From Adlercreutzia equolifaciens DSM 19450 (GTDB taxonomy: Bacteria > Actinomycetota > Coriobacteriia > Coriobacteriales > Eggerthellaceae): DNA of 64,000 bases. Shown here in pieces: positions 7,698-15,410 of the stretch. Each line of letters opens with the position of its first letter. Position 1 is the first letter of the stretch. The position numbers and the translations under genes were made by a program. Below the pieces are notes generated by a model, which saw nothing but the letters and a program-made list of their open reading frames with translations, did no database searches and had not been told where the DNA came from. The stretch covers positions 2,604,001-2,668,000 of the forward strand of contig NC_022567.1 in the NCBI RefSeq assembly GCF_000478885.1. The letters are read 5' to 3'.

Positions 7698-9116
7698 ATG
7701 GCCGCGCGGAAATTGCACACCATCGAGAAAAGGATGATCCCCTCCTCGGATCGCGACATACGGGTTCTTATCTTACGCCCCACGGAAAGCGCGCGGTCGC
7801 AAGAAAACACTCCTGGCATCCTGTGGCTCCACGGAGGAGGCCATCTTCACGGCATGTACCAGAAAATACTCCTACCCCATGCCCGCCTTCTAGTGGAAAA
7901 GCACGGCGCCGTGGTAGTGGCCCCGGAATACCGCACCGCGTTCGAGAAACCGTTTCCCGCCGATCTGGAAGACTGCTACGCCGCTCTGCTTTTCCTGAAG
8001 GCTCACGCTGACGAGCTGGGGATCAACGACGCACAGATCATGGTGGGTGGGGAAAGCGCCGGGGGCGGCCTCACCGTGGCCACCTGCCTTTTGGCGCGAG
8101 ATCTCGGCGAGGTCAACGTCGCCTTCCAGATGCCCCTCTACCCCATGCTGGACGACCGGGAGACCGCCTCTTCGCGAGACAATCACGCACCCGTGTGGAA
8201 CACGCGCACCAACCGATTTGCCTGGAAACACTATCTCCGCGATTTAGGAGGCACGACGCCACCGTCTTACGCCGCTCCCGCCCGGGAAACCAATTACGCA
8301 AGGCTGCCTCCTGCCTACACTTACGTCGGCACTGCAGAGCCGTTCTATTGCGAGGCGCTTGAGTACGTCGCGAACCTCAAGCGCGCAGGCATAGAAGCGA
8401 CAGTGGACGTGTACCCCCACTGGTTCCACGCCTACGACATGTTGCTCCCCTTCGCAAAAAAGTCGAGGGAAGCCGTGCAACGCTTCGAAGAGCGCTACCT
8501 TTACGCCACCGAGCACTATTTCGCCCCGCAAGAGAAGCGACTTTTTAGCCAGCAGCCAAAGGCAGAACCCGGCAAGCGAACGCCTGGCGATGGAGACCGC
8601 TGGCCTTCGGGGGAAGAGCCAAGCACGGCCTCGGACGCGCCTTGGCGCATTTGGCGGGTGGCGGATCATCCTGAAATGGCGGAAGAGGCGGCTGCGTGGT
8701 TCTCTGCGAAGTGGGGCATTCCAGAAGATGCGTACCTGGAGAGCATGCGGGAAAGCGCCCGAGCTGGCAGCGCCGTCCCTCAGTGGTACATCGTGCGCGC
8801 GAACAACGAGGTCGCGAGCCCCATCATTGCGGGCTGCGGCATCATCGAGAACGACTTCCACGACCGGCCCGACCTCGCCCCCAACCTCTGCGCCCTGTAC
8901 GTGGAGGAAGAGTATCGTCACCGTGGTCTCGCGCGGCACCTACTCGATCACGCCCGGGCCGAAACGGCCACCATGGGCTACAACCGCCTGTACCTAGTCA
9001 CTGATCTGGTGGGCTTCTACGAGAAGTGCGGCTGGGAGTACCTGGGCGACGCCCACGAACTCGAGGGCGGCACGATTCGCCTCTACGGCGCCGGCACGTG
9101 CTTTCGAGAATCGTAA
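7698..9116 (+). CDS. Esterase (HSL type) fused to a GNAT acetyltransferase
   Basis: A 472-residue two-domain protein. Residues 1-280 are an alpha/beta hydrolase of the hormone-sensitive-lipase group: oxyanion-hole HGGG at 45-48, nucleophile GESAGG with Ser120, and catalytic His244 in HWFHAYD. The usual acid (GxxD) reads GTAEPF, so Glu214 may replace Asp. A linker rich in charged residues (about 285-315) leads to a GNAT domain at 316-472, with the acetyl-CoA loop in CALYVEEEYRHRGLARHLL and the terminal YEKCGWEYLG. The two activities in one chain suggest consecutive deacylation and acetylation, or two stress enzymes joined. It is cytosolic; the ribosome site is GGAGGA. Confidence 0.85.
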   Translation: MAARKLHTIEKRMIPSSDRDIRVLILRPTESARSQENTPGILWLHGGGHLHGMYQKILLPHARLLVEKHGAVVVAPEYRTAFEKPFPADLEDCYAALLFLKAHADELGINDAQIMVGGESAGGGLTVATCLLARDLGEVNVAFQMPLYPMLDDRETASSRDNHAPVWNTRTNRFAWKHYLRDLGGTTPPSYAAPARETNYARLPPAYTYVGTAEPFYCEALEYVANLKRAGIEATVDVYPHWFHAYDMLLPFAKKSREAVQRFEERYLYATEHYFAPQEKRLFSQQPKAEPGKRTPGDGDRWPSGEEPSTASDAPWRIWRVADHPEMAEEAAAWFSAKWGIPEDAYLESMRESARAGSAVPQWYIVRANNEVASPIIAGCGIIENDFHDRPDLAPNLCALYVEEEYRHRGLARHLLDHARAETATMGYNRLYLVTDLVGFYEKCGWEYLGDAHELEGGTIRLYGAGTCFRES

Positions 9117-9186
9117 AAGACTCTCCTTTCCATGAAAATGGTCGCCCCCCTTAATGCGGAGACTCCCAAAGAGCGCCCCGCGAATG

Positions 9187-9432
9187 CTATGGAACGAGCG
9201 TCGCCATATGACACCGAAGAACCGCCTCGGCAAACGATTGGTTCTTTTTTGAGGAATCATTGAGCAGTTGAAGAGTCAAACCATCAAGAAGAGCATGGAG
9301 TCTGGCGCCCTCGAGGCGATCGTCGAGTTTTTCATCAACCAGGGAATCAGCTTTCATTTGCGCGACAAGACTGACACAAAATCTATCGAGCGCGGATTGC
9401 GCATGCTTCACAACCCTTTGATCGACGATTAG
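9187..9432 (-). pseudogene. Remnant of a TetR-family regulator, C-terminal domain
   Basis: The minus-strand reading contains LEGARLHALLDGLTLQLLND, the end of the TetR ligand domain (consensus like AARLHALLDGLALQLL), preceded by a helix LVAQMKADSLVDEKLDD. The helix-turn-helix half is missing: upstream in this direction the sequence runs into another remnant on the opposite strand. A continuous 101-residue reading exists, but it lacks a DNA-binding domain and ribosome site. I call it a decayed gene; the identity rests on the single C-terminal pattern. Confidence 0.5.
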
Positions 9433-9459
9433 CTCGTTTGACGAAACTGGACAAAACTG

Positions 9460-9669
9460 TCGTCGGGGCTTTACCCGGACAAGCGGTTGCAAGCCTTATG
9501 GGATCAGCACGGCGAAGACGCCTTCGAGTTCGGCATGCTCCAGCGCCTCGACCCCAGCGACGCGGACACAGATGTCGCCGAGGAGCTTGAAACGCTCCTC
9601 GACCTCTGTCCGGCCGAGCACCCGGAAGCCACCAAGCTGAAAGCCGCCCACGGCGCCCGGCGCCGATAG
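9460..9669 (+). pseudogene. Remnant of a GIY-YIG-like protein, C-terminal part
   Basis: The rightward frame reads SSGLYPDKRLQALWDQHGED and then AFEFGMLQRLDP. This matches the second half of small (about 110-residue) GIY-YIG family proteins, where (L/H)xPNxxLQxxWxxxGxxAFEFxVL is typical. The GIY and YIG strands of the N-terminal half are absent and no ribosome site precedes. It abuts the TetR remnant, so two genes seem to have been cut at this junction. Confidence 0.5.
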
Positions 9670-9841
9670 ACAACCTCTTCTAACTTTCAACCATCCATGA
9701 GCGTCCGCGCGCAACAAGATGTTGCTTGAAGGGAGCCAGGCGACCAGGCAGAATGAGCTCATGCGAGAACGAGGGCAATCACCCAGACGCCCCTGTAAAA
9801 ACGCGGGCAACCACCCGGGGGCCCTGCAAGAAAGGACGAAC

Positions 9842-10291
9842 ATGGCGTTCAAGGAAACCCTTGCCGCGGCGCGGGAGCAGCGCGGCATGACCCAACAAGA
9901 TCTGGCCGAGAAGCTTTACGTCACCCGTCAGGCGGTGTCGCGCTGGGAAAACGGCGAGACCGAGCCGTCCGTGGACATGCGCAAGCTCATCGCGGCTGTG
10001 CTTGACGTGCCGGTCATTCAGCTCTTCGACATCGACGTGAGCCAGCTGTGCCAATGCTGTGGCACCCCCTTCACCGTTCCCAACATGCCCCACGGTACCG
10101 AGGCCGACGGCACAGAGAACATGGCCTACTGCAAGTGGTGCTATGACGGCGGCCAATTCGCCTACCAGAGCGAGGACGAGCTCATCGAGAAGACGGCCCC
10201 CTTCCTCATGGAGGCCACCGGCATGTCGCAAGAAGAGGCCGTCTCGTTCATGGGCGTCCTCGTCCCCCACCTGCAGCACTGGCAGAAGTAG
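9842..10291 (+). CDS. XRE regulator with a C-terminal zinc ribbon
   Basis: A 149-residue protein. The start at 9842 (MAFKETLAAAREQRGMTQQD) has GAAAGGA 8 bases before it. Residues 5-60 are a Cro/CI helix-turn-helix (LAEKLYVTRQAVSRWENGE). Residues 66-149 form the putative zinc-ribbon module often attached to such regulators: CQCCGTPF and YCKWCYDGG supply four cysteines, and the tail SQEEAVSFMGVLVPHLQHW is family-typical. It is probably a cytosolic transcription factor; the metal or redox signal is inferred from the cysteines. Two strong hairpins follow. A damaged copy of the gene's tail lies at 11454-11520. Confidence 0.9.
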   Translation: MAFKETLAAAREQRGMTQQDLAEKLYVTRQAVSRWENGETEPSVDMRKLIAAVLDVPVIQLFDIDVSQLCQCCGTPFTVPNMPHGTEADGTENMAYCKWCYDGGQFAYQSEDELIEKTAPFLMEATGMSQEEAVSFMGVLVPHLQHWQK

Positions 10292-10296
10292 CGCGC

Positions 10297-10365
10297 AGCT
10301 AGCGCCGGCCAACGGCGCTAGCTCCCGAGCATCTATGGGACGGCCGAAGACGCCCCATAGATGCT
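10297..10365. terminator. Two hairpins between convergent genes
   Basis: AGCTAGCGCC/GGCGCTAGCT (10297-10323, perfect 10 bp) and AGCATCTATGGG/CCCATAGATGCT (10328-10365, perfect 12 bp) lie between the ends of the XRE gene and the leftward AraC gene. They probably act as a bidirectional terminator, although neither has a long T-run. Confidence 0.6.
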
Positions 10366-10395
10366 GCTGGAATGGCCGGAAAGAACCCGCTTCCG

Positions 10396-11253
10396 CTAGG
10401 CTTTCACCACCGGGAGCCAGACTTCGCTGCGGCTGTCGGGAGCGGTCATGCGCGGCGTGAAGTAACGCTCAACGTCCGTCTTGCTCTCCCAGCGATAGCC
10501 AGACGAGGGCAGCCACTCAGTCAGGATACGGTGCCACAGCTCGCACATCGCCTCGGGCATGGGCCCCACGCATTCGAACACCGCGTAGGTGGCCGCTTCC
10601 ACGGTGCGCTCCTCCATGCCCTCGGGACACGGGCGGTTCGTCGCGACGCAGGCCATGTAGCAGTCGAACGCGCCGTCGCGGCAGAACTGAACGCCGAGCA
10701 GCCCAGCCGGCTCGCTGCCGTCCACGAGATCGAGAATCTCGTGCACGCGGGGTCCCAACTTCTCCCAGTAATCGACGGCCTTCTCCCCAGCATCTTCCAC
10801 CTCCCACGTCCCGTTGTCGGACGGAATGCCGACGACGCGGAAGGCGCCCTGTTCAATGATGCGGTAATCCATTGGCTCTTCTCCTTTCACGGACAAGGTG
10901 AACACGAAGCGCGGGTAGAGCGTCAGCTTAGTCTGCGGGCGCCGAGCATCGTTGGGCGAGGCACCGTGCACGCGCCGGAACGCCCGAGCGAACGCCGTCG
11001 GCGAGTCGTAGCCGTAGCGCAGGGCCACGTCCACCACCTTCGCGTCCGTCGCCCGCAGATCCTGGGCTGCCCGAGTCATAGCGCGGCGACGGATGTATTC
11101 GGGCAGCGTCACGCCCGTCAGATAGGGGAACATCCGCTGCAGCTGATACTTCGAGCACACCGCAATGCGCGCAAGCACGTCCATATCGACCGTGCCATCC
11201 AAATGTTCCTCGATGTAGGCCATGGCGCGATTCAAATCTTCAAGCTGGCTCAC
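10396..11253 (-). CDS. AraC-family regulator with a GyrI-like ligand domain
   Basis: A 285-residue regulator starting at GTG 11253 (VSQLEDLNRAMAYIEEHLDG), chosen because AAGGAGG lies 6 bases upstream; a longer start exists but lacks this site. Residues 5-105 hold the two AraC helix-turn-helix motifs (VLARIAVCSKYQLQRMF; VDVALRYGYDSPTAFARAF, then RVHGASP). Residues about 125-285 are a GyrI/BmrR effector-binding domain (MDYRIIEQGAFRVVGI; YAVFECVGPMPEAM), as in Rob and SbmC-type proteins that bind small hydrophobic compounds. It is probably a multidrug-type sensor. Direct repeats TTTACTGTTTTG at 11394-11405 and 11423-11434 lie upstream and could be its sites. Confidence 0.9.
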   Translation of the reverse strand: MSQLEDLNRAMAYIEEHLDGTVDMDVLARIAVCSKYQLQRMFPYLTGVTLPEYIRRRAMTRAAQDLRATDAKVVDVALRYGYDSPTAFARAFRRVHGASPNDARRPQTKLTLYPRFVFTLSVKGEEPMDYRIIEQGAFRVVGIPSDNGTWEVEDAGEKAVDYWEKLGPRVHEILDLVDGSEPAGLLGVQFCRDGAFDCYMACVATNRPCPEGMEERTVEAATYAVFECVGPMPEAMCELWHRILTEWLPSSGYRWESKTDVERYFTPRMTAPDSRSEVWLPVVKA

Positions 11254-11453
11254 TTCGCACCTCCTTACCCGATCAGAGTACCCATTGAACCACGCCCCTT
11301 CCTCTCCGTTCAAGTGCAACTTCGGCACGTCCGGCTCACGCTTCTGCCCCGCCTAAGCCGCGGTCGCTGCGGTTCCGTAGCGTCTCCCAGCGCTTTACTG
11401 TTTTGAACTTCTTTTACTGCCGTTTACTGTTTTGTCAAAGAGCAACAAGGTAT

Positions 11454-11520
11454 CGCTACGAAGAGCCCGTCTCGTTCATGGGTGCTCTCGTCTCGCACCG
11501 GAAGTACTGGCAGAAGCAGC
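11454..11520 (+). pseudogene. Duplicated 3' tail of the XRE/zinc-ribbon gene
   Basis: The reading YEEPVSFMGALVSHRKYWQK closely matches the end of the protein at 9842-10291 (EEAVSFMGVLVPHLQHWQK), with matching DNA (GTCTCGTTCATGGG shared exactly). Nothing else of that gene is present here. It is a fragment left by duplication or by loss of a paralogue, so the AraC gene is now bracketed by two homologous tails. Confidence 0.7.
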
Positions 11521-11597
11521 GCACGAGCAGCACCCCGACCGCTGCAGCACGGTATGCTATAGTCCTTAAAGTTTCATGCGTGCACGGAAGGAGCACA

Positions 11598-12071
11598 ATG
11601 GCATTCCGCATCGAAGACATTGAGCTTGGCGACGACACGAGCTTGCTGGCCGAGCTGGTCGCCTGCTGGCGGGCTTCGGTTGAAGCAACGCACGCATTTC
11701 TCACGTCGGACGACATCGAGCGCATCGCAGGGTATGTGCCGGATGCGATTGCGTCCGTCGCTCACCTGGCGGCTTGCTGTGACGAGAATGGCCAGGTCGT
11801 AGGCTTTATCGGTGTCGATGGCGCTATGATCGAGATGCTGTTCATCCACCCGTCCCTTCGCGGCTGCGGGCTGGGCTCACTCCTGCTCGACCATGCCGTA
11901 AGCGAGCACGGCGCCACCCTCGTGGATGTAAACGAGCAGAACGGCCAAGCCGTCGGCTTCTACGAGCACTACGGCTTCGAGGTGTTCGACCGCTCGGAAA
12001 CCGACGGTATGGGCGACCCCTTCCCCATCCTGCATATGCGCCTGCGCCCTACTTCCCACGGGTCAGCTTGA
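11598..12071 (+). CDS. GNAT-family N-acetyltransferase
   Basis: A 157-residue cytosolic acetyltransferase. The start at 11598 (MAFRIEDIELGDDTSL) follows GGAAGGAG. The acetyl-CoA binding segment is EMLFIHPSLRGCGLGSLLLD, with the R/Q-x-x-G-x-G/A type loop RGCGLG, and the C-terminal strand-helix is GQAVGFYEHYGFEVFDRSET. The substrate is not predictable. The last 23 bases overlap the end of the convergent MFS gene. Confidence 0.9.
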   Translation: MAFRIEDIELGDDTSLLAELVACWRASVEATHAFLTSDDIERIAGYVPDAIASVAHLAACCDENGQVVGFIGVDGAMIEMLFIHPSLRGCGLGSLLLDHAVSEHGATLVDVNEQNGQAVGFYEHYGFEVFDRSETDGMGDPFPILHMRLRPTSHGSA

Positions 12072-13458
12072 CCACATGGCGCGCGTAAACCACCGATAAG
12101 ATGGCCGCTACCACTACAAAGGCGACCGCCAGGTACACGGTGATCGAGAAACCTGCGCTATAGGCCTGCGCTTTCGCCATGCCATCGGCCATCAGGCGGT
12201 GAACCTGCCCCGACATGAGACCGACGAAGAGCGCCGACGAAATAGATCCTGCAATCTGCACCAAAGTGGAATGGATCGACGAGCCACTTGCGGACAGCTC
12301 GGGCGCGAGCACTTCCAGATCGACGCTCTTAATCGCAGGATACTCGGTGCCGATTCCCGCGCACGCAAGCGCCATGCAGCCCACGATGGCCAGCGCAAGA
12401 TCGAGCCGCGTGAACACCGCAAGCGCCACGAACCCGACAAGGCACACGCCGAATCCGACGGGCACAAGCGGCCACACCCCCGCCTTCCCGAGCATCCGGC
12501 CGCTGACAAAGCACAGACCCGCATAGCACAGCGTCGCCGGAGCCAGCAAGCAACCAGCAATGAACGGCGTGAAACCCGCCACCCCTTCCAAATAAAGCGG
12601 AATGAGCAGGCTGAGGTAAATTGAGCTCATATAGCTGAGAACGATGAGGGTCTCGCCCAGAGCGTAAGTCTTGTTGCGAAGCGGACGCATGTCCAAAAGC
12701 GGATGGGCGAGGCGTCCTTGACGGTGGATGAACCACGCACACACGGCAATTCCCGCGATCATGAGCGCCGCCATCGGCAGCGGGTTGCGCGTAACCTCGT
12801 TCAAGCCGATCATGAAGGCGGAAAGCCCCGCGGCAATGAGCACGACGCTCAGCCCGTCGACGGGCAACTTCTGACGCGGCATAACATCGACGATCGTGCG
12901 ACGCGCAATGAAAAAGAGAACGAACGCCGTCACTGCGGGAATGGCGAACAGTACCCGCAACCCCCAATAGGTGATGATAAGGCCCGCAACGATGGGAGCC
13001 ACCGCAAGTCCGATGCCGATGATGCCGCTATTGATAGCGAGCAGGCGGCCGGCGCCGTTTTTAGGCGAAAGATTGAGCAGGGCCTCGTTCACGACGGGGA
13101 AGTAGAGGCCCGTGGCGACGGCCTGAATGAGTCGCGCCGCCACCAAGGAGGGAAAATCCCAGGCTAGAACGCCGAGCAGCGAGCCGACGAACGACACGAT
13201 CAGCCCGAAGAGCATGACCTTCCTCAAACCGAAGCGGTGGAGCGAGAGGGCTGCGAGCACAATGACAATACCCGCCACGATGGAATAGCCGAGCACCAGC
13301 AGGTTCGCCTCGGACAGGCTCACGTGGTACTCTGCCGAAACATAGTCGAGCGCGACGTTCATGAGCGACTGCATCAAAGAGGCAAGCAGGTTGCACGCGA
13401 ACAGCACCACGATCATCGCCTGGCGGTGTTTTGCGGTCTGCTTGTTTTGAACAGCCAT
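12049..13458 (-). CDS. MFS transporter, DHA2 (EmrB/QacA-like) drug exporter
   Basis: A 469-residue integral membrane protein with a run of hydrophobic helices over its whole length, consistent with the 14-helix DHA2 layout. Typical motifs are visible: LDYVSAEYHVSLSEANLLVLGYSI in helix 1-2, LHRFGLRKVMLFG (motif A-like) after helix 2, and RLIQAVATGLYFPV and NSGIIGIGLAVAPIVAGLI (motif C) in helices 4-5. It probably exports hydrophobic drugs or metabolites by proton antiport. The ribosome site is GGAG. It ends by overlapping the GNAT gene tail to tail. Confidence 0.9.
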   Translation of the reverse strand: MAVQNKQTAKHRQAMIVVLFACNLLASLMQSLMNVALDYVSAEYHVSLSEANLLVLGYSIVAGIVIVLAALSLHRFGLRKVMLFGLIVSFVGSLLGVLAWDFPSLVAARLIQAVATGLYFPVVNEALLNLSPKNGAGRLLAINSGIIGIGLAVAPIVAGLIITYWGLRVLFAIPAVTAFVLFFIARRTIVDVMPRQKLPVDGLSVVLIAAGLSAFMIGLNEVTRNPLPMAALMIAGIAVCAWFIHRQGRLAHPLLDMRPLRNKTYALGETLIVLSYMSSIYLSLLIPLYLEGVAGFTPFIAGCLLAPATLCYAGLCFVSGRMLGKAGVWPLVPVGFGVCLVGFVALAVFTRLDLALAIVGCMALACAGIGTEYPAIKSVDLEVLAPELSASGSSIHSTLVQIAGSISSALFVGLMSGQVHRLMADGMAKAQAYSAGFSITVYLAVAFVVVAAILSVVYARHVVKLTRGK

Positions 13459-13560
13459 AGCGGCAACTCCATTCTATATTGCGGCCGGCTAAAGCCAGGC
13501 GCCTTCACACGCGGCGCCCCGGCAGTCGACGCACCTCCACCGCCGGCGACTACGTTCGAG

Positions 13561-13605
13561 TTCGCCGCAGCGTGTTTCGCCGCAGCATGTTTCGTCGCAG
13601 ATGCT
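13561..13605. repeat. Three tandem 15-bp repeats
   Basis: TTCGCCGCAGCGTGT, TTCGCCGCAGCATGT and TTCGTCGCAGATGCT follow one another directly in the gap between the MFS and HAD genes. The unit is a multiple of three, but no convincing gene contains it. Confidence 0.65.
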
Positions 13606-13718
13606 TTCGCGCCAACGCGCCGAAAGCACGTAGCGCCTTGTGCCAAGAAATCATAGTACGAGAGAGCGTCCGCGCAACTTGCCGAGAGCGCGATATGGTT
13701 GTGCAGCTGTAAGCTGGC

Positions 13719-14369
13719 CTAAATGCCCAGTCGATCCGCGAGCCCTGTTAGCGAATCGCACATGAGCGTGGGACGTTCGGCCGCCAGGGCCTCGCGTGGG
13801 AACATGCCCCAGAGGGCGGCGGCGGTAGCGCAGCCAGCAGCGTTGCCAGCCTGGATGTCGAAGGGACTGTCGCCCACGTAAAGACTGCATTCTGGCGCCA
13901 CACCCAAAAGCTCGCAGCCTCGCAGAATGGGGCCGGGAGCTGGCTTATGCTCGGGCCAATCGTCATGGCCGATGAGAAATTGGAAGTGGTCTGCGATGCC
14001 GCTCATTTCGAGTCCGCGCTGGGCCATGGCATGGCGCTTCGAGGTGACCACGCCCATCGGGATGCCCGCCGCCTGAAACCGCTCGAGCGCCGCCTTCGTG
14101 TCGCCGAAGGCGCGAATGCGCGCATCGTGGACGCCGTCATTGTGGTCGCGGTAGATTTGCGTGATCTCGGTAGCACGAGCCGAGTCGCCGCCCGTGAAAT
14201 GCAGCATCTGATCGTAGAGCGGCGTGCCAACCCCCGCCATTAGCTCGGCGTCATCAAGCGAGCAGCCCAGCACGTCGTTCACGGCATAGCGCATCGAAGT
14301 GAGAATGATGTCGTAGGTGTCGATCAGCGTGCCATCCGCATCGAACAGCACGCCTTGAATGTCGTTCAT
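13719..14369 (-). CDS. HAD-family phosphatase, phosphoglycolate phosphatase-like
   Basis: A 216-residue cytosolic hydrolase. HAD motif I is FDADGTLIDTYD (nucleophile Asp at about 10), motif II lies in GVVTSKRHAM (about 110), and motifs III/IV in YVGDSPFDIQAGNAAG (about 160-175). A helical C1 cap lies between motifs I and II, as in Gph and PpaX. The substrate could be phosphoglycolate, pyrophosphate or a sugar phosphate. The gene stands alone, with ribosome site AAAGG, divergent from the restriction gene. Confidence 0.9.
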   Translation of the reverse strand: MNDIQGVLFDADGTLIDTYDIILTSMRYAVNDVLGCSLDDAELMAGVGTPLYDQMLHFTGGDSARATEITQIYRDHNDGVHDARIRAFGDTKAALERFQAAGIPMGVVTSKRHAMAQRGLEMSGIADHFQFLIGHDDWPEHKPAPGPILRGCELLGVAPECSLYVGDSPFDIQAGNAAGCATAAALWGMFPREALAAERPTLMCDSLTGLADRLGI

Positions 14370-14464
14370 AAAGGCCTTTCTGGAAAGGAATGTTTAGCTG
14401 ACATTTTAGAACAAGCGAGCCTCACAACCCTTCAGCAAAGCCACGCTCGCAAACAAGCTCGTTT

Positions 14465-14493
14465 CTGAAATGGCCCCATGCATGCAATATAAT
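14465..14493 (+). promoter_or_regulatory. Promoter of the restriction endonuclease gene
   Basis: TATAAT (14488-14493) is preceded at 17 bases by CTGAAA (14465-14470). The -10 box is consensus, the -35 box 4 of 6. It lies 38 bases before the endonuclease start. Confidence 0.55.
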
Positions 14494-14530
14494 GGTATTC
14501 GCAAACAAACGCCAAGAAAGGCAGTTCGCT

Positions 14531-15358
14531 ATGGACACCCCTTCGCACCCATCCATTACCCTTTCCGCAGAACAGCGCATCGAGAACGGCGTTGTCTACA
14601 CTGACGACGTAGCCCGGCAGCGCGCCATTGCCTACGACATGCTGCGAGAGTTCTCCGCCAAGAGGGCGGCCTACTATCGCGACAGCTCTAAGATCAACCT
14701 CAGGAAACTGCTTGGCAAAGATGTCATCATGTTCGCCGCCCGCGGCGTTGCCACCGCTGAAGAGTTCGTCCTCGAGGCATTCCGGGCCTGCGAAAGCTCC
14801 AGCGAGGAAACGGTCATGGGCAACCTGTGGCAGGCGCTGATTGCAGCGATTTCCTCCGACACCCTCGACACGGGGGACATGATGACGGTGCGCGACGGAG
14901 CCCTTTACGTATGCGAGCTCAAATCGCAAGTCAACACCACCAATTCGGCGTCATTCCCCCAGGAGCTCCGCGAATTGAAAGATAAGTGCGAGACTCAGCG
15001 GCGATTCAAGCGCGCCAGCAACCAACAAGTGCTGCCAGCGTTCTGCGTGCTGCGCCACAACAAGGCCATCGATGAGATACGCACCTACCAGCCCGACGAG
15101 CGCGATCAAGCCAACCGGGACATCGCCGGGTTTCAGTACCGCTACCTGACAGGGGCGGCTTTCTGGCAATGGCTCACCGGCTTCGACTCCGTCGAGGGTC
15201 TCATCGACGACGTTTCCCGCATCGAGATCGGCGATGTCCGCCAAGCGCGTCAAGAATGCATCGACCGGCTGCAGGAAGAGATGCGCCAGGCCCTTGAGGA
15301 GAACTCCCTTGGCAACACTATGAACGACGTCCAACTGCTCAAGCAGCGGCTTTGCTAG
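14531..15358 (+). CDS. Type II restriction endonuclease, PmeII-like
   Basis: A 275-residue nuclease, start at 14531 (MDTPSHPSITLSAEQRIENG) with AAAGG upstream. The core TLDTGDMMTVRDGALYVCEL followed by KSQVNTTNSASFPQELRELK contains a PD-(D/E)xK site: Asp116 or Asp122 with Glu129-x-Lys131. The layout fits the PmeII family of restriction enzymes from memory. It is convergent, 52 bases apart, with the cytosine-5 methyltransferase gene, the usual arrangement of a type II restriction-modification pair. The recognition site cannot be read from the sequence. Confidence 0.75.
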   Translation: MDTPSHPSITLSAEQRIENGVVYTDDVARQRAIAYDMLREFSAKRAAYYRDSSKINLRKLLGKDVIMFAARGVATAEEFVLEAFRACESSSEETVMGNLWQALIAAISSDTLDTGDMMTVRDGALYVCELKSQVNTTNSASFPQELRELKDKCETQRRFKRASNQQVLPAFCVLRHNKAIDEIRTYQPDERDQANRDIAGFQYRYLTGAAFWQWLTGFDSVEGLIDDVSRIEIGDVRQARQECIDRLQEEMRQALEENSLGNTMNDVQLLKQRLC

Positions 15359-15410
15359 TTCGAGAGCCGCGTCATATCCCTCCATAGAACAGGCGCAGCC
15401 ATGTCGGAAA

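Noticed and set aside
10372..11406. A 344-codon plus-strand frame across the AraC gene
   Set aside because: The opposite strand encodes both AraC helix-turn-helix motifs and a GyrI-like domain with a good ribosome site.
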